Shown here one piece after another: positions 41,661 to 50,529 of a stretch of DNA of 64,000 bases. The stretch comes from Sinorhizobium sp. B11. Its GTDB lineage: Bacteria > Pseudomonadota > Alphaproteobacteria > Rhizobiales > Rhizobiaceae. Numbering within the stretch: the first letter of the stretch is position 1; each line of letters begins with the position of its first letter. The notes beneath the pieces are model-generated. The model was not told where the DNA came from. It saw only the letters and a list, made by a program, of their open reading frames with translations, and did not search any database. The stretch lies in contig CP091034.1 in the NCBI GenBank assembly GCA_039725955.1, forward strand, positions 3,784,501 to 3,848,500, read 5' to 3'. The position numbers and the translations under genes were made by a program.

Positions 41661-42491
41661 TCAAGCTGCCTTATCCCAGGCGGGAGCCAACCCTTCCGGG
41701 CTGACGATGCGACCATCGGGGTTCGCCAGCGCATGGATTGCGGACATCTCATCGGAAGAGAGTTCGAAATCGAAGATCGCCGCATTCTCCCGCGCGCGCT
41801 GTTCCGAGACTGTCTTGGAAAGCGCGATCAAATCCTGCTGCACGATCCAGCGCAGTACAATCTGCGCGATCGACCTGCCATGCTTGGCAGCAATCGTCTT
41901 GAGAGTTGCATCCTCGAACACCTTGCCGTCAGCCATGGCGTAATAGGCCGTCACCGACATATCGAGCTGCTTTGCAGCGCGCAGCACCGGCGTTTGATCG
42001 ATATAGGGATGATACTCCACCTGGTTCGTCACGACTGGCAGACTGCTGAGCTTGACGGCCTCCCGCATCAGATCGGTATTGAAGTTCGACACGCCGATAT
42101 GGCGCACCTTGCCCGCCTTCGCCACTTCGTTCAGTGCGCCGATCTGCTCGGCGAGTGGTACGGCCTGGTTCGGCCAATGAAGCAGCAGAAGGTCGACATA
42201 ATCAGTCTTCAACTTCTTCAGGCTCTCGTCGACCGACGCAAGGAAGGCATCACGCTTGTAGTTCTCGACCCAGACCTTGGTCGTCAGGAAGATATCGCCG
42301 CGAGCGACGCCGGAGTGGCGAATGCCTTCGCCGACCTCGGCCTCGTTGCCGTAGATCTGCGCGGTGTCGATGTGGCGATAGCCATTGGCGAGCACGTGCG
42401 AGACCATGCGTTCGGCGTCGGGTCCCGGCACGCGGAACGTACCAAAGCCGAGGGCGGGGATGGCGGCGCCATTGGTGCTGACGAGTTTCAT
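41661..42491 (-). CDS. Aldo/keto reductase
   Basis: 276 residues, a TIM-barrel NADPH-dependent reductase of the 2,5-diketo-D-gluconate reductase type. The catalytic Asp-Tyr pair is in RHIDTAQIYGNE, the Lys in DIFLTTKVW, and the His in DLLLLHWPNQ. The start MKLVSTNGAAIPALGFGTFR follows AAAGGAAA. It lies 25 bp downstream of the frameshifted MFS gene on the same strand, so the two form an operon. Confidence 0.9.
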   Translation of the reverse strand: MKLVSTNGAAIPALGFGTFRVPGPDAERMVSHVLANGYRHIDTAQIYGNEAEVGEGIRHSGVARGDIFLTTKVWVENYKRDAFLASVDESLKKLKTDYVDLLLLHWPNQAVPLAEQIGALNEVAKAGKVRHIGVSNFNTDLMREAVKLSSLPVVTNQVEYHPYIDQTPVLRAAKQLDMSVTAYYAMADGKVFEDATLKTIAAKHGRSIAQIVLRWIVQQDLIALSKTVSEQRARENAAIFDFELSSDEMSAIHALANPDGRIVSPEGLAPAWDKAA

Positions 42492-42516
42492 GCTGTTTCC
42501 TTTCAAGTCTGAGAGA

Positions 42517-43711
42517 TCAGGCCGCGCTGCAGGCAGCGGCAGCATTAGGGATGGAGCGGCGGTCGAGCGCACCGCTCCTGATGGTGAGGCCTAGGGCAAC
42601 GGTGACGAGCGCGGCGGCAACGAAGGGCGTGGCGCCTAGCCCGAAGCGGGATTCGACGACCAGACCGCCGATCCAGGCGCCCATGGCGATGCCGAGGTTG
42701 AAGGCGGCGATATTGAGCGCCGAGGCGACATCGACGGCGTTCGGCTGCAGCTGACGTGCAAGCTGCACGACATAGAGCTGCAGGCCGGGCACATTGGCGA
42801 AGGACAGGAAGCCGAGGATCGCAAGCGTCGGGATCGTCAGCCAGGGCGAGACAGCCGTGAAGCCAAAGAGCACCAGCACGAGTGCCTGGGCGATGAACAG
42901 GAAGGTCAGAGCCTTGACCGGATCACGGTTGGAGATGCGCCCGCCGACGACGTTGCCGACCGCAATCGCCACGCCATAGAGCATCAGGATCAGGCCGACG
43001 GCCGAGGAGGCAAAAACCGGTAACTTGCTCGAGGATCGGCGCAAGGAAGGTGAAGGCAACAAAAGTGCCGCCATAACCGAGTGCCGTCATGGCGTAAACG
43101 AGAAGCAGCCGCCCCGTGGCAAGTACGCGGATCTGTTCACCGATGCTGGCCGGCGGGGCCTTCTTGAGGTTCGAGGGCAGCAGGAAGGCAATGGCTGCGA
43201 AGGCAACGACACCGAGACCGGCAACGGCAGCAAAGGTGGTGCGCCAGCCGAAAGTCTGGCCAATGAACGTGCCGAGCGGAACCCCGGTGACGATTGCAAC
43301 TGTCAGGCCCATGAACATCATCGCGATAGCCGACGCCCTTCGGTTCTCCGGCACAAGATCGGCAGCAATGGTGGAACCGACGGAAAAGAAGACGCCGTGC
43401 GCAAAGGCCGAGACGACGCGGGCAATCAGCAGCACTTCATAACCGGGGCTGAACGCCGCGATGATGTGACCGATGATAAAGAGCGCCATCAGCCCAAGCA
43501 TGAGCGGCTTGCGCTCGATCCGTCCGGTCAGTGCCGTCAGGATCGGTGCGCCGAAGGTAACGCCCAGCGCATAGACGCTGACGATGAGGCCGGCGAGCGG
43601 CAGGGTGATGTGAAGGTCGGTGGCAACCGTCGGCAGCAGGCCGACGATGACGAATTCCGTCGTGCCGATCGCGTAAGCCGCAATCGTCAATGCAAAGAGA
43701 GCGAGTGGCAT
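42517..43711 (-). pseudogene. MFS efflux transporter, frameshifted
   Basis: The gene reads MPLALFALTIAAYAIGTTEF onward through about 230 residues, then shifts frame. The conserved second part (VGLILMLYGVAIAVGNVVGG and the last five helices) continues in another frame. Joining both gives a normal ~397-residue AraJ/YdhP-type drug or sugar exporter with 12 helices. The break falls at a run of five A on the plus strand (43012-43016); one base fewer restores frame. Either a sequencing error or a recent inactivation. LysR is divergent, the usual arrangement for such pumps. Confidence 0.85.
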
Positions 43712-43781
43712 GAGAGTGACCCGATGATTGGTTCTTGTTCGGGTCGGAATATGGGCGTGGCGCACTTCCTCGATAATTGCC

Positions 43782-43814
43782 TATAATAGCTCAACAGTTG
43801 TGAATTGAATTCAA
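43782..43814 (+). promoter_or_regulatory. LysR promoter region with two small palindromes
   Basis: TATAAT at 43782-43787 fits a -10 box for the LysR gene. Downstream are CAAC-A-GTTG (43792-43800) and TTGAATTCAA (43805-43814), both perfect inverted repeats. They may be LysR sites controlling the divergent MFS gene (inference). Confidence 0.4.
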
Positions 43815-43826
43815 GATAGGAAACGG

Positions 43827-44723
43827 ATGGATAACCGCATCGGCGAGATGGATGTCTTCGTGCAGGTGGCCGAACTGCAAAGCTTCTCGGCCGCTGGCCG
43901 CAAGCTCAAGCTTTCGCCCTCCGCCGTCAGCAAGCTCGTCACCCGGCTCGAGGACCGTCTCGGCACGCGTCTTCTGGTGCGCACGACCCGCGCCTTGCAA
44001 CTGACGCCAGAGGGCGAAATCTATCTCGAACGCTCCCGACGCATCCTCGCCGACATCGAGGAAACGGAACGCGCCGTCGCAGCAGGCGGCACGACGGTGG
44101 CTCGAGGACGCCTGCGCGTGAGCACCTCGGTCGCCTTTGGCGTTCGCTACATAGTGCCGCTGGTGCCCGATTTCCTGAAGCTCTATCCCGAGGTCGACCT
44201 CGACCTCGCGCTCAGCGATGGCATTATAGATATCATCGGCGAACGCGCCGATATCGCCATCCGTTCGGGCGCCTTGCGCGATTCCTCACTGAAGGCGCGC
44301 AAGCTCCTCGAAAGCCGCCGCGTTATCGTTGCCTCACCCGGCTATCTGAAACGGCAAGGCATCCCGGAAAGCCCTGAGGATCTCGTTCGTCACAACTGCC
44401 TGACCTTCAGCTTCCGCTCGACCTCGGAGGAATGGCCATTCCGCAATCCCGAAAATGGCGGTCGCTTCTCGAGACCCGTCTTTGGCAACCTCGAAACCAA
44501 CAATGGACCAACGACTCGCAGCCTTTGCCTCGCCGGCCTTGGCCTTGCTCGTGTCGGCCAGTTCCATGTACAGCCGGATATCGATGCCGGAACGCTGGTG
44601 CCCGTATTGGAAACCTATAATCCTGAAGATATCGAACTCATTCACGCCGTTTATCCCGGTCACGAACATCTTGCCGCACGTATCCGGGCCTTCATCGATT
44701 TCCTGGTCGAGAACATTCATTGA
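43827..44723 (+). CDS. LysR-family transcriptional regulator
   Basis: 298 residues. The N-terminal HTH (MDVFVQVAELQSFSAAGRKL, then LSPSAVSKLVTRLEDRLGTRL) precedes a substrate-binding domain from about residue 90 (GRLRVSTSVAFGVRYIVPLV). The AaeR/DmlR-type subgroup is suggested by HNCLTFSFRS. It is divergent from the MFS-AKR operon and probably controls it. Confidence 0.92.
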   Translation: MDNRIGEMDVFVQVAELQSFSAAGRKLKLSPSAVSKLVTRLEDRLGTRLLVRTTRALQLTPEGEIYLERSRRILADIEETERAVAAGGTTVARGRLRVSTSVAFGVRYIVPLVPDFLKLYPEVDLDLALSDGIIDIIGERADIAIRSGALRDSSLKARKLLESRRVIVASPGYLKRQGIPESPEDLVRHNCLTFSFRSTSEEWPFRNPENGGRFSRPVFGNLETNNGPTTRSLCLAGLGLARVGQFHVQPDIDAGTLVPVLETYNPEDIELIHAVYPGHEHLAARIRAFIDFLVENIH

Positions 44724-44773
44724 GGAAGACCTCCGTCATTCCCCTGTCACGGCTCAACGATAGCGAGCGCTCC

Positions 44774-45334
44774 ATGCCGATAGAAATCCATCCGCCGCGC
44801 CAAAGCTGGGCCGACGACTTCGCAAGTTTGAAGCGGACCATCCTGCGCGCAGCACCCGCCGGTGCCGCACTCCATCACATCGGCTCCACCGCCGTGCCCG
44901 GACTTGTCGCAAAGGATATCATCGACATACAGGTGAGTGTCGATGCTCTTGAGCTGGTCGATAGAACAGCGTTCGAACGCGAGGGGTTCGAGAGCCGCTC
45001 GATCGTAACCGATCACTGTCCACCAGGTCTCGATCTGGCAGATGGCGAGTTGAGAAAGCTGTATTTCAAAAACAGGGGCCGGCCCGCGAATATCCATGTT
45101 CGTGAAAGGGGCCGCCGCTTCAATCAGCGCTATCCGCTTTTATGCCGGGATTTCCTGCGCGCTCATCCAACGGCAGCAGCAGCCTACGGGCTGATCAAGC
45201 AACGCCTTGCCGGCTTTTTCCCTGACAGTGCCGAAGCCTATTACGATATCAAGGATCCGGTTTTCGATATCATCATGGAGGGCGCCTACGACTGGGCAAA
45301 GCTCACCGGCTGGAATGAACCACCAGGCGACTGA
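44774..45334 (+). CDS. GrpB-family protein (UPF0157)
   Basis: 186 residues of the nucleotidyltransferase-like GrpB fold. Typical blocks are HHIGSTAVPGLVAKDIIDIQV, split as HHIGSTAVPGL and KDIIDIQV, then HVRERGRRFNQRYPLLCRDF and a C-terminal YYDIKDPVFDIIM. The biochemical role of the family is not established. The ATG at 44774 is preferred to a TTG 18 codons upstream that overlaps the LysR stop; the ribosome site is weak for both. Confidence 0.85.
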   Translation: MPIEIHPPRQSWADDFASLKRTILRAAPAGAALHHIGSTAVPGLVAKDIIDIQVSVDALELVDRTAFEREGFESRSIVTDHCPPGLDLADGELRKLYFKNRGRPANIHVRERGRRFNQRYPLLCRDFLRAHPTAAAAYGLIKQRLAGFFPDSAEAYYDIKDPVFDIIMEGAYDWAKLTGWNEPPGD

Positions 45335-45434
45335 AAGCGGGACTTGTCGGGAAATATCAGCGCCGGCCAAGAAGAACCCGCCGACGAGAGATAAAGCGCG
45401 ATCCACACAACCGGTGGAAACTTTCGATCCTGGG

Positions 45435-45580
45435 CGCCTACGAAAGTAGGTGGGCGCCGTATGTCCAGACCCACGAGCCCGGACAGGGACAGCTCCCTAA
45501 GGATCGGGTATGGCCCCGAGGATTCATTGTTCCTGTCGAGAAGCACAGACCGCGTCAGCGAATATAGGGACATTTGCAGC
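45435..45580 (-). ncRNA. ssrS: 6S RNA
   Basis: Non-coding stretch directly downstream of zapA on the same strand, the usual place in alphaproteobacteria. The transcript can close with AUGUCC (from 45568-45573) pairing GGACAU (from 45461-45466). Further in, GACAGG pairs CCUGUC, and UCGGG with CCCGA makes the terminal hairpin, leaving open strands between as a central bubble. It ends in the hairpin CCUAC-UUUC-GUAGG. 6S RNA binds the housekeeping RNA polymerase and mimics an open promoter. Ends are estimated to within about 10 bases. Confidence 0.82.
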
Positions 45581-45613
45581 ACCGCACCAGTGGGGCAGCA
45601 CTGCTCTCCCAAA

Positions 45614-45991
45614 TTAATTAAGCTCGGCCGGCGTACGGCCGTTCAGCTTGTCGGTGATGCCCTGAATACGGCTCGTGACCTCCGAAAGCGCCACTGCAAT
45701 GCCTTCTTCCGTGCGAGCGGTGGCGGCAATTACCGTGTCCCGGTTGCTGCGGAGCGTCTCCAGCTCCGATTCCAGCCCGGCAACGCGCCGCGTTAGCTCC
45801 GAGATCTCGTCCATCACCATGATGCCGGCCATGACGGTGATCCTGAGATCGCCGATTTCGCCGAACTGACCCTTGAGATGACCGACATAACGGTCGAAAC
45901 GAACTGCGAGGTCGGTCAGATGATCTTCCTGCCCCTCTTCGCAGGCCATGCGATAGGCCTTGCCGTCGATCGTAACCGTTACCTGCGCCAT
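45614..45991 (-). CDS. zapA: Cell division protein ZapA
   Basis: 125 residues. The N-terminal ZapA domain (MAQVTVTIDGKAYRMACEEG, then HLTDLAVRFDRYVGHL) is followed by a long coiled coil (EISELTRRVAGLESELETL). It bundles FtsZ filaments at mid-cell. 15 bp separate it from the upstream coiled-coil gene, and 6S RNA follows. Confidence 0.93.
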   Translation of the reverse strand: MAQVTVTIDGKAYRMACEEGQEDHLTDLAVRFDRYVGHLKGQFGEIGDLRITVMAGIMVMDEISELTRRVAGLESELETLRSNRDTVIAATARTEEGIAVALSEVTSRIQGITDKLNGRTPAELN

Positions 45992-46005
45992 GTCATCATG
46001 TCCTC

Positions 46006-46281
46006 TTAGCGGTCAAGAACCGCGCGGATCGTTTCCATCGCCGTCACCAGACGCCGCGAAACCTCGCGATTGACCTCTTCCAGCCGGTTCGCGCGGAATT
46101 CAGCCTGGTCGAGCTCCTGGGCAAGGCGCGAGCGGTCGGCATGCACGCGGCGGACTTCGCCTTCGATCTCGCCCTGCTCACGCTGGCGCTCGATGCGCAT
46201 GTCGACAGCATTCTCGAGGCCCGAGATTGCCTGTTTGAGCTCCGTAAGCGCAGCTTCGATGATGTTGCCATTAGGCGTCAT
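46006..46281 (-). CDS. DUF4164 coiled-coil protein
   Basis: 91 residues, almost wholly a predicted coiled coil (LTELKQAISGLENAVDMRI, then RLAQELDQAEFRANRLEEVN). It is conserved just upstream of zapA in Rhizobiales, so a link to ZapA or the division ring is likely, perhaps as a ZapB-like partner (inference). The start at 46279-46281 follows GGAAAAGAC; a 7-codon extension is possible. Confidence 0.82.
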   Translation of the reverse strand: MTPNGNIIEAALTELKQAISGLENAVDMRIERQREQGEIEGEVRRVHADRSRLAQELDQAEFRANRLEEVNREVSRRLVTAMETIRAVLDR

Positions 46282-46614
46282 GTCTTTTCCGGTTCCCCGC
46301 ACAAGACCCGCGAATCGGCCTCTGTCGCCGACCCTGTATTTTCAAGAGGATATGCAGCTAGGCTGGAGCGCGTCAATAAAGCCCCTCGGCTACCCCCTGC
46401 CCTATTCTGTGGATGAGCGATTTACACAAGCCTGTCACACAAGATTCGTCTTTTGTAAAACTTGACGGTCAAATGTCAAAAATCGTCGCACCCGGCCTCC
46501 AAACGGCTTCCATTTTGTTGACTTGGCCGTTCCAACTGGTATGTCTCGACCGCTCTCATTGATGGTCTTGGCAGGCTCGAGGCCATCCTCAAACCCGGAA
46601 CTAGCGGAAAAGCC
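46282..46614. other. Divergent intergenic region upstream of tkt
   Basis: 333 bp with no convincing gene. It must hold the promoters of the zapA and tkt operons. The only marked element is TTGAC-G-GTCAA at 46462-46472, a perfect palindrome about 145 bp before tkt. Confidence 0.55.
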
Positions 46615-48588
46615 ATGACCTCACGCGAACAAAACGACCGGATGGCGAATGCGATCCGTTTCCTCTCCATGGATGCTGTCGAAAAGGCGAATTCCGGCCA
46701 CCCGGGCATGCCGATGGGCATGGCGGATGTGGCAACGGTCCTCTTTACCAAATATCTCCGCTTCGATCCCCAGAAGCCGCACTGGCCGAACCGCGACCGC
46801 TTTGTTCTCTCTGCCGGTCATGGCTCGATGCTGCTCTACTCGCTTCTCTATTTGACCGGCTATCCGGACATGTCGGTCGAGGACTTGAAGCAGTTCCGTC
46901 AGCTCGGCTCCAAGACCGCCGGCCATCCGGAATACGGCCATGCCACCGGCATCGAAACGACCACTGGCCCGCTCGGCCAAGGCATTGCCAATGCCGTCGG
47001 CATGGCGATCGCCGAGCGCAAGCTGCGCGACGAGTTCGGTCCGGAATTGCAGGACCACTACACTTACGTCATCAATGGCGACGGCTGCCTGATGGAAGGC
47101 ATCAGCCACGAAGCGATCGCGCTTGCCGGCCACCTGAAGCTCAACAAGCTGATCCTCTTCTGGGACAACAACTCGATCACCATCGACGGCGCCGTTTCCC
47201 TGTCCGACTCGACCGATCAGGTCGCTCGCTTCAAGGCCGTTCACTGGAACACGATCGAGATCGACGGTCACGACCAGGCCGCCATCGCCGATGCGATCGA
47301 AGCCGCCCACAAGTCCGACCGTCCGACCTTCATCGCCTGCAAGACGGTCATCGGCTTTGGCGCTCCGAACAAGCAGGGCACCCACAAGGTGCACGGAAAC
47401 CCGCTCGGCGCCGACGAAATCGCCGCCACCCGCAAGGCGCTGAACTGGGAATACGAGCCCTTCGTCGTTCCCTCCGACGTCCTCGACGCATGGCGCGCCG
47501 CCGGCACCCGCTCTGACAATATCGTCAAGGCATGGGAAGAAACGCTGTCCAAGTCGCCGGCAAAGGCCGAGTTCACCCGTCGTTTTGCCGGTGACCTGCC
47601 CGAAGGCTTCGACAAGGCTATCGACGACTACAAGAAGAAGCTTGCCGAAACCAAGCCGACGATCGCTTCCCGCAAGGCATCCGAAGATGCGCTCGAAGTC
47701 ATCAACGGCTTCGTGCCGGAAACGCTCGGCGGCTCCGCTGACCTGACGCCGTCGAACAATACCAAGACCAGCCAGATGCATTCGATCACGCCAACGGATT
47801 TCGCCGGCCGCTATATGCACTGGGGCATCCGTGAGCACGGCATGGCCTCTGCCATGAACGGCATCGCACTCCATGGCGGTCTTATCCCTTACGGCGGCGG
47901 CTTCATGATCTTCTCGGATTATTGCCGCCCACCGATCCGCCTCGCCTCGCTCATGGGCATCCGTGTCATCCACGTCCTCACCCATGACTCGATCGGCGTT
48001 GGCGAAGATGGGCCGACGCACCAGCCGGTAGAACAGATCGCCGGCCTGCGTGCGGTGCCGAACCTGCGTGTCTTCCGCCCGGCCGACGCAGTCGAGACCG
48101 CGGAATGCTGGCAGATCGCCATGAAGAGCAAGGACCATCCGTCCGCTCTGGCCCTGACCCGTCAAAACCTGACGACCGTCCGCACCGAGTATAACCAGAA
48201 GAACCTCTGCGAACTCGGCGCCTACACGCTCGCCGGCAACGCCGATGCCAAGGTCACGATCTTCGCCTCCGGTTCGGAAGTGGAACTCGCCGTTGCCGCC
48301 CGTGCAACGCTTGAAGGCAAGGGTGTCAGCACCCGCGTCGTTTCCGTTCCCTGCACGGAACTCTTCTTCGATCAGCCGGAGGCTTACCGCAAGGAAATCC
48401 TCGGCAACTCGCCGGTCAAGATCGCCGTCGAAGCCGCCGTTCGCGAAGGCTGGGATGCCTTTATCGGTCCGGAAGGCACCTTCGTCGGCATGAAGGGCTT
48501 CGGCGCGTCCGGCCCGGCCAAGAAGGTGTTCGAGCATTTCGGCATCACGGCTGACGCCGTCGTCGCAGCAGCAGAAGCCAAGCTTTAA
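46615..48588 (+). CDS. tkt: Transketolase
   Basis: 657 residues, a thiamine-diphosphate enzyme of the non-oxidative pentose phosphate pathway. Family marks are the start NAIRFLSMDAVEKANSGHPG, the TPP-binding INGDGCLMEGISHEAIALAG with NNSITIDG, the catalytic-domain MHWGIREHGMASAMNG, and the phosphate-binding HDSIGVGEDGPTHQPVEQ. The ATG follows GGAAAAGCC. It heads the tkt-gap-pgk-aldolase cluster known in Sinorhizobium and Rhizobium. Confidence 0.97.
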   Translation: MTSREQNDRMANAIRFLSMDAVEKANSGHPGMPMGMADVATVLFTKYLRFDPQKPHWPNRDRFVLSAGHGSMLLYSLLYLTGYPDMSVEDLKQFRQLGSKTAGHPEYGHATGIETTTGPLGQGIANAVGMAIAERKLRDEFGPELQDHYTYVINGDGCLMEGISHEAIALAGHLKLNKLILFWDNNSITIDGAVSLSDSTDQVARFKAVHWNTIEIDGHDQAAIADAIEAAHKSDRPTFIACKTVIGFGAPNKQGTHKVHGNPLGADEIAATRKALNWEYEPFVVPSDVLDAWRAAGTRSDNIVKAWEETLSKSPAKAEFTRRFAGDLPEGFDKAIDDYKKKLAETKPTIASRKASEDALEVINGFVPETLGGSADLTPSNNTKTSQMHSITPTDFAGRYMHWGIREHGMASAMNGIALHGGLIPYGGGFMIFSDYCRPPIRLASLMGIRVIHVLTHDSIGVGEDGPTHQPVEQIAGLRAVPNLRVFRPADAVETAECWQIAMKSKDHPSALALTRQNLTTVRTEYNQKNLCELGAYTLAGNADAKVTIFASGSEVELAVAARATLEGKGVSTRVVSVPCTELFFDQPEAYRKEILGNSPVKIAVEAAVREGWDAFIGPEGTFVGMKGFGASGPAKKVFEHFGITADAVVAAAEAKL

Positions 48589-48610
48589 GGGAGTGCCTTC
48601 GGGCGCTTCC
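48589..48610 (+). other. UUCG-capped hairpin between tkt and gap
   Basis: GGGAGTGCC and GGCGCTTCC form nine pairs (two G-U wobbles) around a TTCG tetraloop closed by C-G. It begins just past the tkt stop. No T-run follows, so it is more likely an RNA stabiliser or partial attenuator than a full terminator. Confidence 0.55.
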
Positions 48611-48653
48611 TCATCTATTATCCGCAATCCCAATCTCTAGGGAGTGAATGAAC

Positions 48654-49664
48654 ATGACAGTCAAGGTTGCCATCAACGGTTTCGGTCGTATCGGCCGCAA
48701 CGTTCTTCGCGCCATCGTCGAATCCGGCCGTACGGACATCGAAGTCGTCGCCATCAACGACCTCGGCCCGGTCGAGACCAACGCCCACCTGCTGCGATAC
48801 GACTCCATCCACGGTAAGTTCCCGGCCGAAGTGAAGGTCGAAGGCGACACGATCACCGTCGGCGGCGGCAAGCCTATCAAGGTCACCGCGATCAAGGATC
48901 CGGCAACGCTTCCCCACAGGGAATTGGGTGTCGACATCGCGATGGAATGCACGGGCATCTTCACCGCCCGCGACAAGGCCGCGGCTCATCTGACGGCTGG
49001 TGCCAAGCGCGTCATCGTTTCGGCTCCTGCCGACGGCGCTGACCTGACCGTCGTCTTCGGCGTCAACCATGACCAGCTCACCAAGGAGCATCTGGTCATC
49101 TCCAACGCCTCCTGCACCACCAACTGCCTGGTGCCGGTCGTGAAGATTCTCGACGACGCCGTCGGCATCGACCACGGCTTCATGACCACTATCCACTCCT
49201 ACACCGGCGACCAGCCGACGCTCGATACGATGCACAAGGATCTGTATCGCGCCCGCGCTGCTGCCCTCTCGATGATTCCGACCTCGACGGGTGCTGCCAA
49301 GGCCGTCGGCCTCGTTCTGCCGCACCTCAAGGGCAAGCTCGACGGCACCTCGATCCGCGTTCCGACCCCGAACGTTTCGGTCGTCGATTTCAAGTTCGTT
49401 GCCAAGAAGGCCACCACGGTCGGCGAAATCAACGAAGCGATCAAGGCTGCCGCAAACGGCAAGCTGAAGGGCATCCTCGGCTACACCGATGAGCCGCTCG
49501 TTTCCCGTGACTTCAACCACGACAGCCACTCCTCGATCTTCGCGACCGACCAGACGAAGGTCATGGAAGGCAACTTCGTGCGCGTCCTGTCCTGGTACGA
49601 CAACGAGTGGGGCTTCTCCAGCCGCATGTCCGACACGGCTGTTGCCTTCGCCAAGCTCATCTAA
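48654..49664 (+). CDS. gap: Glyceraldehyde-3-phosphate dehydrogenase
   Basis: 336 residues, glycolysis and gluconeogenesis. The NAD fold begins MTVKVAINGFGRIGRNVLR. The active-site Cys154 is in SNASCTTNCL, and the C-terminus has SWYDNEWGFSSRM. The ATG at 48654 has GGGAG at nine bases; the ATG two codons earlier is too close to it. It lies 65 bp after tkt. Confidence 0.97.
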   Translation: MTVKVAINGFGRIGRNVLRAIVESGRTDIEVVAINDLGPVETNAHLLRYDSIHGKFPAEVKVEGDTITVGGGKPIKVTAIKDPATLPHRELGVDIAMECTGIFTARDKAAAHLTAGAKRVIVSAPADGADLTVVFGVNHDQLTKEHLVISNASCTTNCLVPVVKILDDAVGIDHGFMTTIHSYTGDQPTLDTMHKDLYRARAAALSMIPTSTGAAKAVGLVLPHLKGKLDGTSIRVPTPNVSVVDFKFVAKKATTVGEINEAIKAAANGKLKGILGYTDEPLVSRDFNHDSHSSIFATDQTKVMEGNFVRVLSWYDNEWGFSSRMSDTAVAFAKLI

Positions 49665-49688
49665 GCGTCAGGCATCAAGATCAGGAAG

Positions 49689-49718
49689 CGGCTCGGGAAA
49701 CCGGGCCGTTTTCATTTT
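49689..49718 (+). terminator. gap terminator
   Basis: Stem CGGCTCGG (49689-49696) and CCGGGCCG (49701-49708) with a GAAA tetraloop, then TTTTCATTTT. It sits about 25 bp after the gap stop. Confidence 0.85.
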
Positions 49719-49745
49719 GGGCGATCGATCAGGAGATGGAAGAGC

Positions 49746-50255
49746 ATGGCGCAACTGACTATTCGCAACGCGACTGTTGATGACGCCGCCGAACTCTGCG
49801 GGCTCATCAATGAGATCATCGAAGCGGGCGGCACGACTGCCCTCGAGGATCGCTTTTCGCCCGAACTTTTGGCCGACTGGTTCATATCCGGCGAATTCGC
49901 CCTCATCTGCCATGTGGCGCAGGCAGGGTCTGGCCTCGCCGGCTTTCAGTTCCTCAGCCGTTACGGCGATTTGCCGAAGGGGTGGTCCGATATCGGAACT
50001 TTCGCGCGCCTGAACCCGAAGATGCCAGGCGTCGGCACTGCCCTGTTTGCCGCAACACGCTCTGCAGCCAAGGAACGCAATATCGAAATCATCAACGCAA
50101 CCATCCGCGCCGACAACATTGGCGGGCTGGCCTACTACGAGAAGATGGGGTTCAGTACCTATAACACGCTGAAGAAAGTGCCGCTCAAGGACGGTACGCC
50201 CGTGGACCGAATTCAGAAGCAATTTCAGGTGACGAAAAATGGAAGCGGCCTCTAA
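49746..50255 (+). CDS. GNAT N-acetyltransferase
   Basis: 169 residues. It has the phosphinothricin-acetyltransferase-like fold, with the acetyl-CoA loop around RLNPKMPGVGTALFAATRSA and the conserved INATIRADNIGGLAYYEKMGF. The canonical Q/RxxGxG/A reads KMPGVGTA. The acceptor is unknown. The start follows AGGAGATGGAAGAGC. Confidence 0.87.
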   Translation: MAQLTIRNATVDDAAELCGLINEIIEAGGTTALEDRFSPELLADWFISGEFALICHVAQAGSGLAGFQFLSRYGDLPKGWSDIGTFARLNPKMPGVGTALFAATRSAAKERNIEIINATIRADNIGGLAYYEKMGFSTYNTLKKVPLKDGTPVDRIQKQFQVTKNGSGL

Positions 50256-50529
50256 CGGTCTCATCAACAAAAAGTGTGACGCCCCCTCTGCCTGCCCTGC
50301 TCTCGCCTGATTTCCTCATACATTCTTTATAGAGACTTTTTCCAATAGCATTCTTTTCTGGCCCTCACCCCAAGGGCCGTCCAGCAGCATGACGCAGCAA
50401 TGCAGCCGAGGTTAAGCCGCAAGGCCTACCCTTCTGCTGTTTTTTGCCGTTTACTGAAAGATCGTGCTGGACGTTGGGGGATGGGCGGGGGCGGCTGCGG
50501 GATGGCGTGACGAAGCGAAAGGGGTAGGC

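Noticed and set aside
46621..48633. 670-codon open frame on the minus strand opposite tkt
   Set aside because: It mirrors transketolase codons, has no family features, and tkt is certain. Long antisense frames are common in GC-rich genes.
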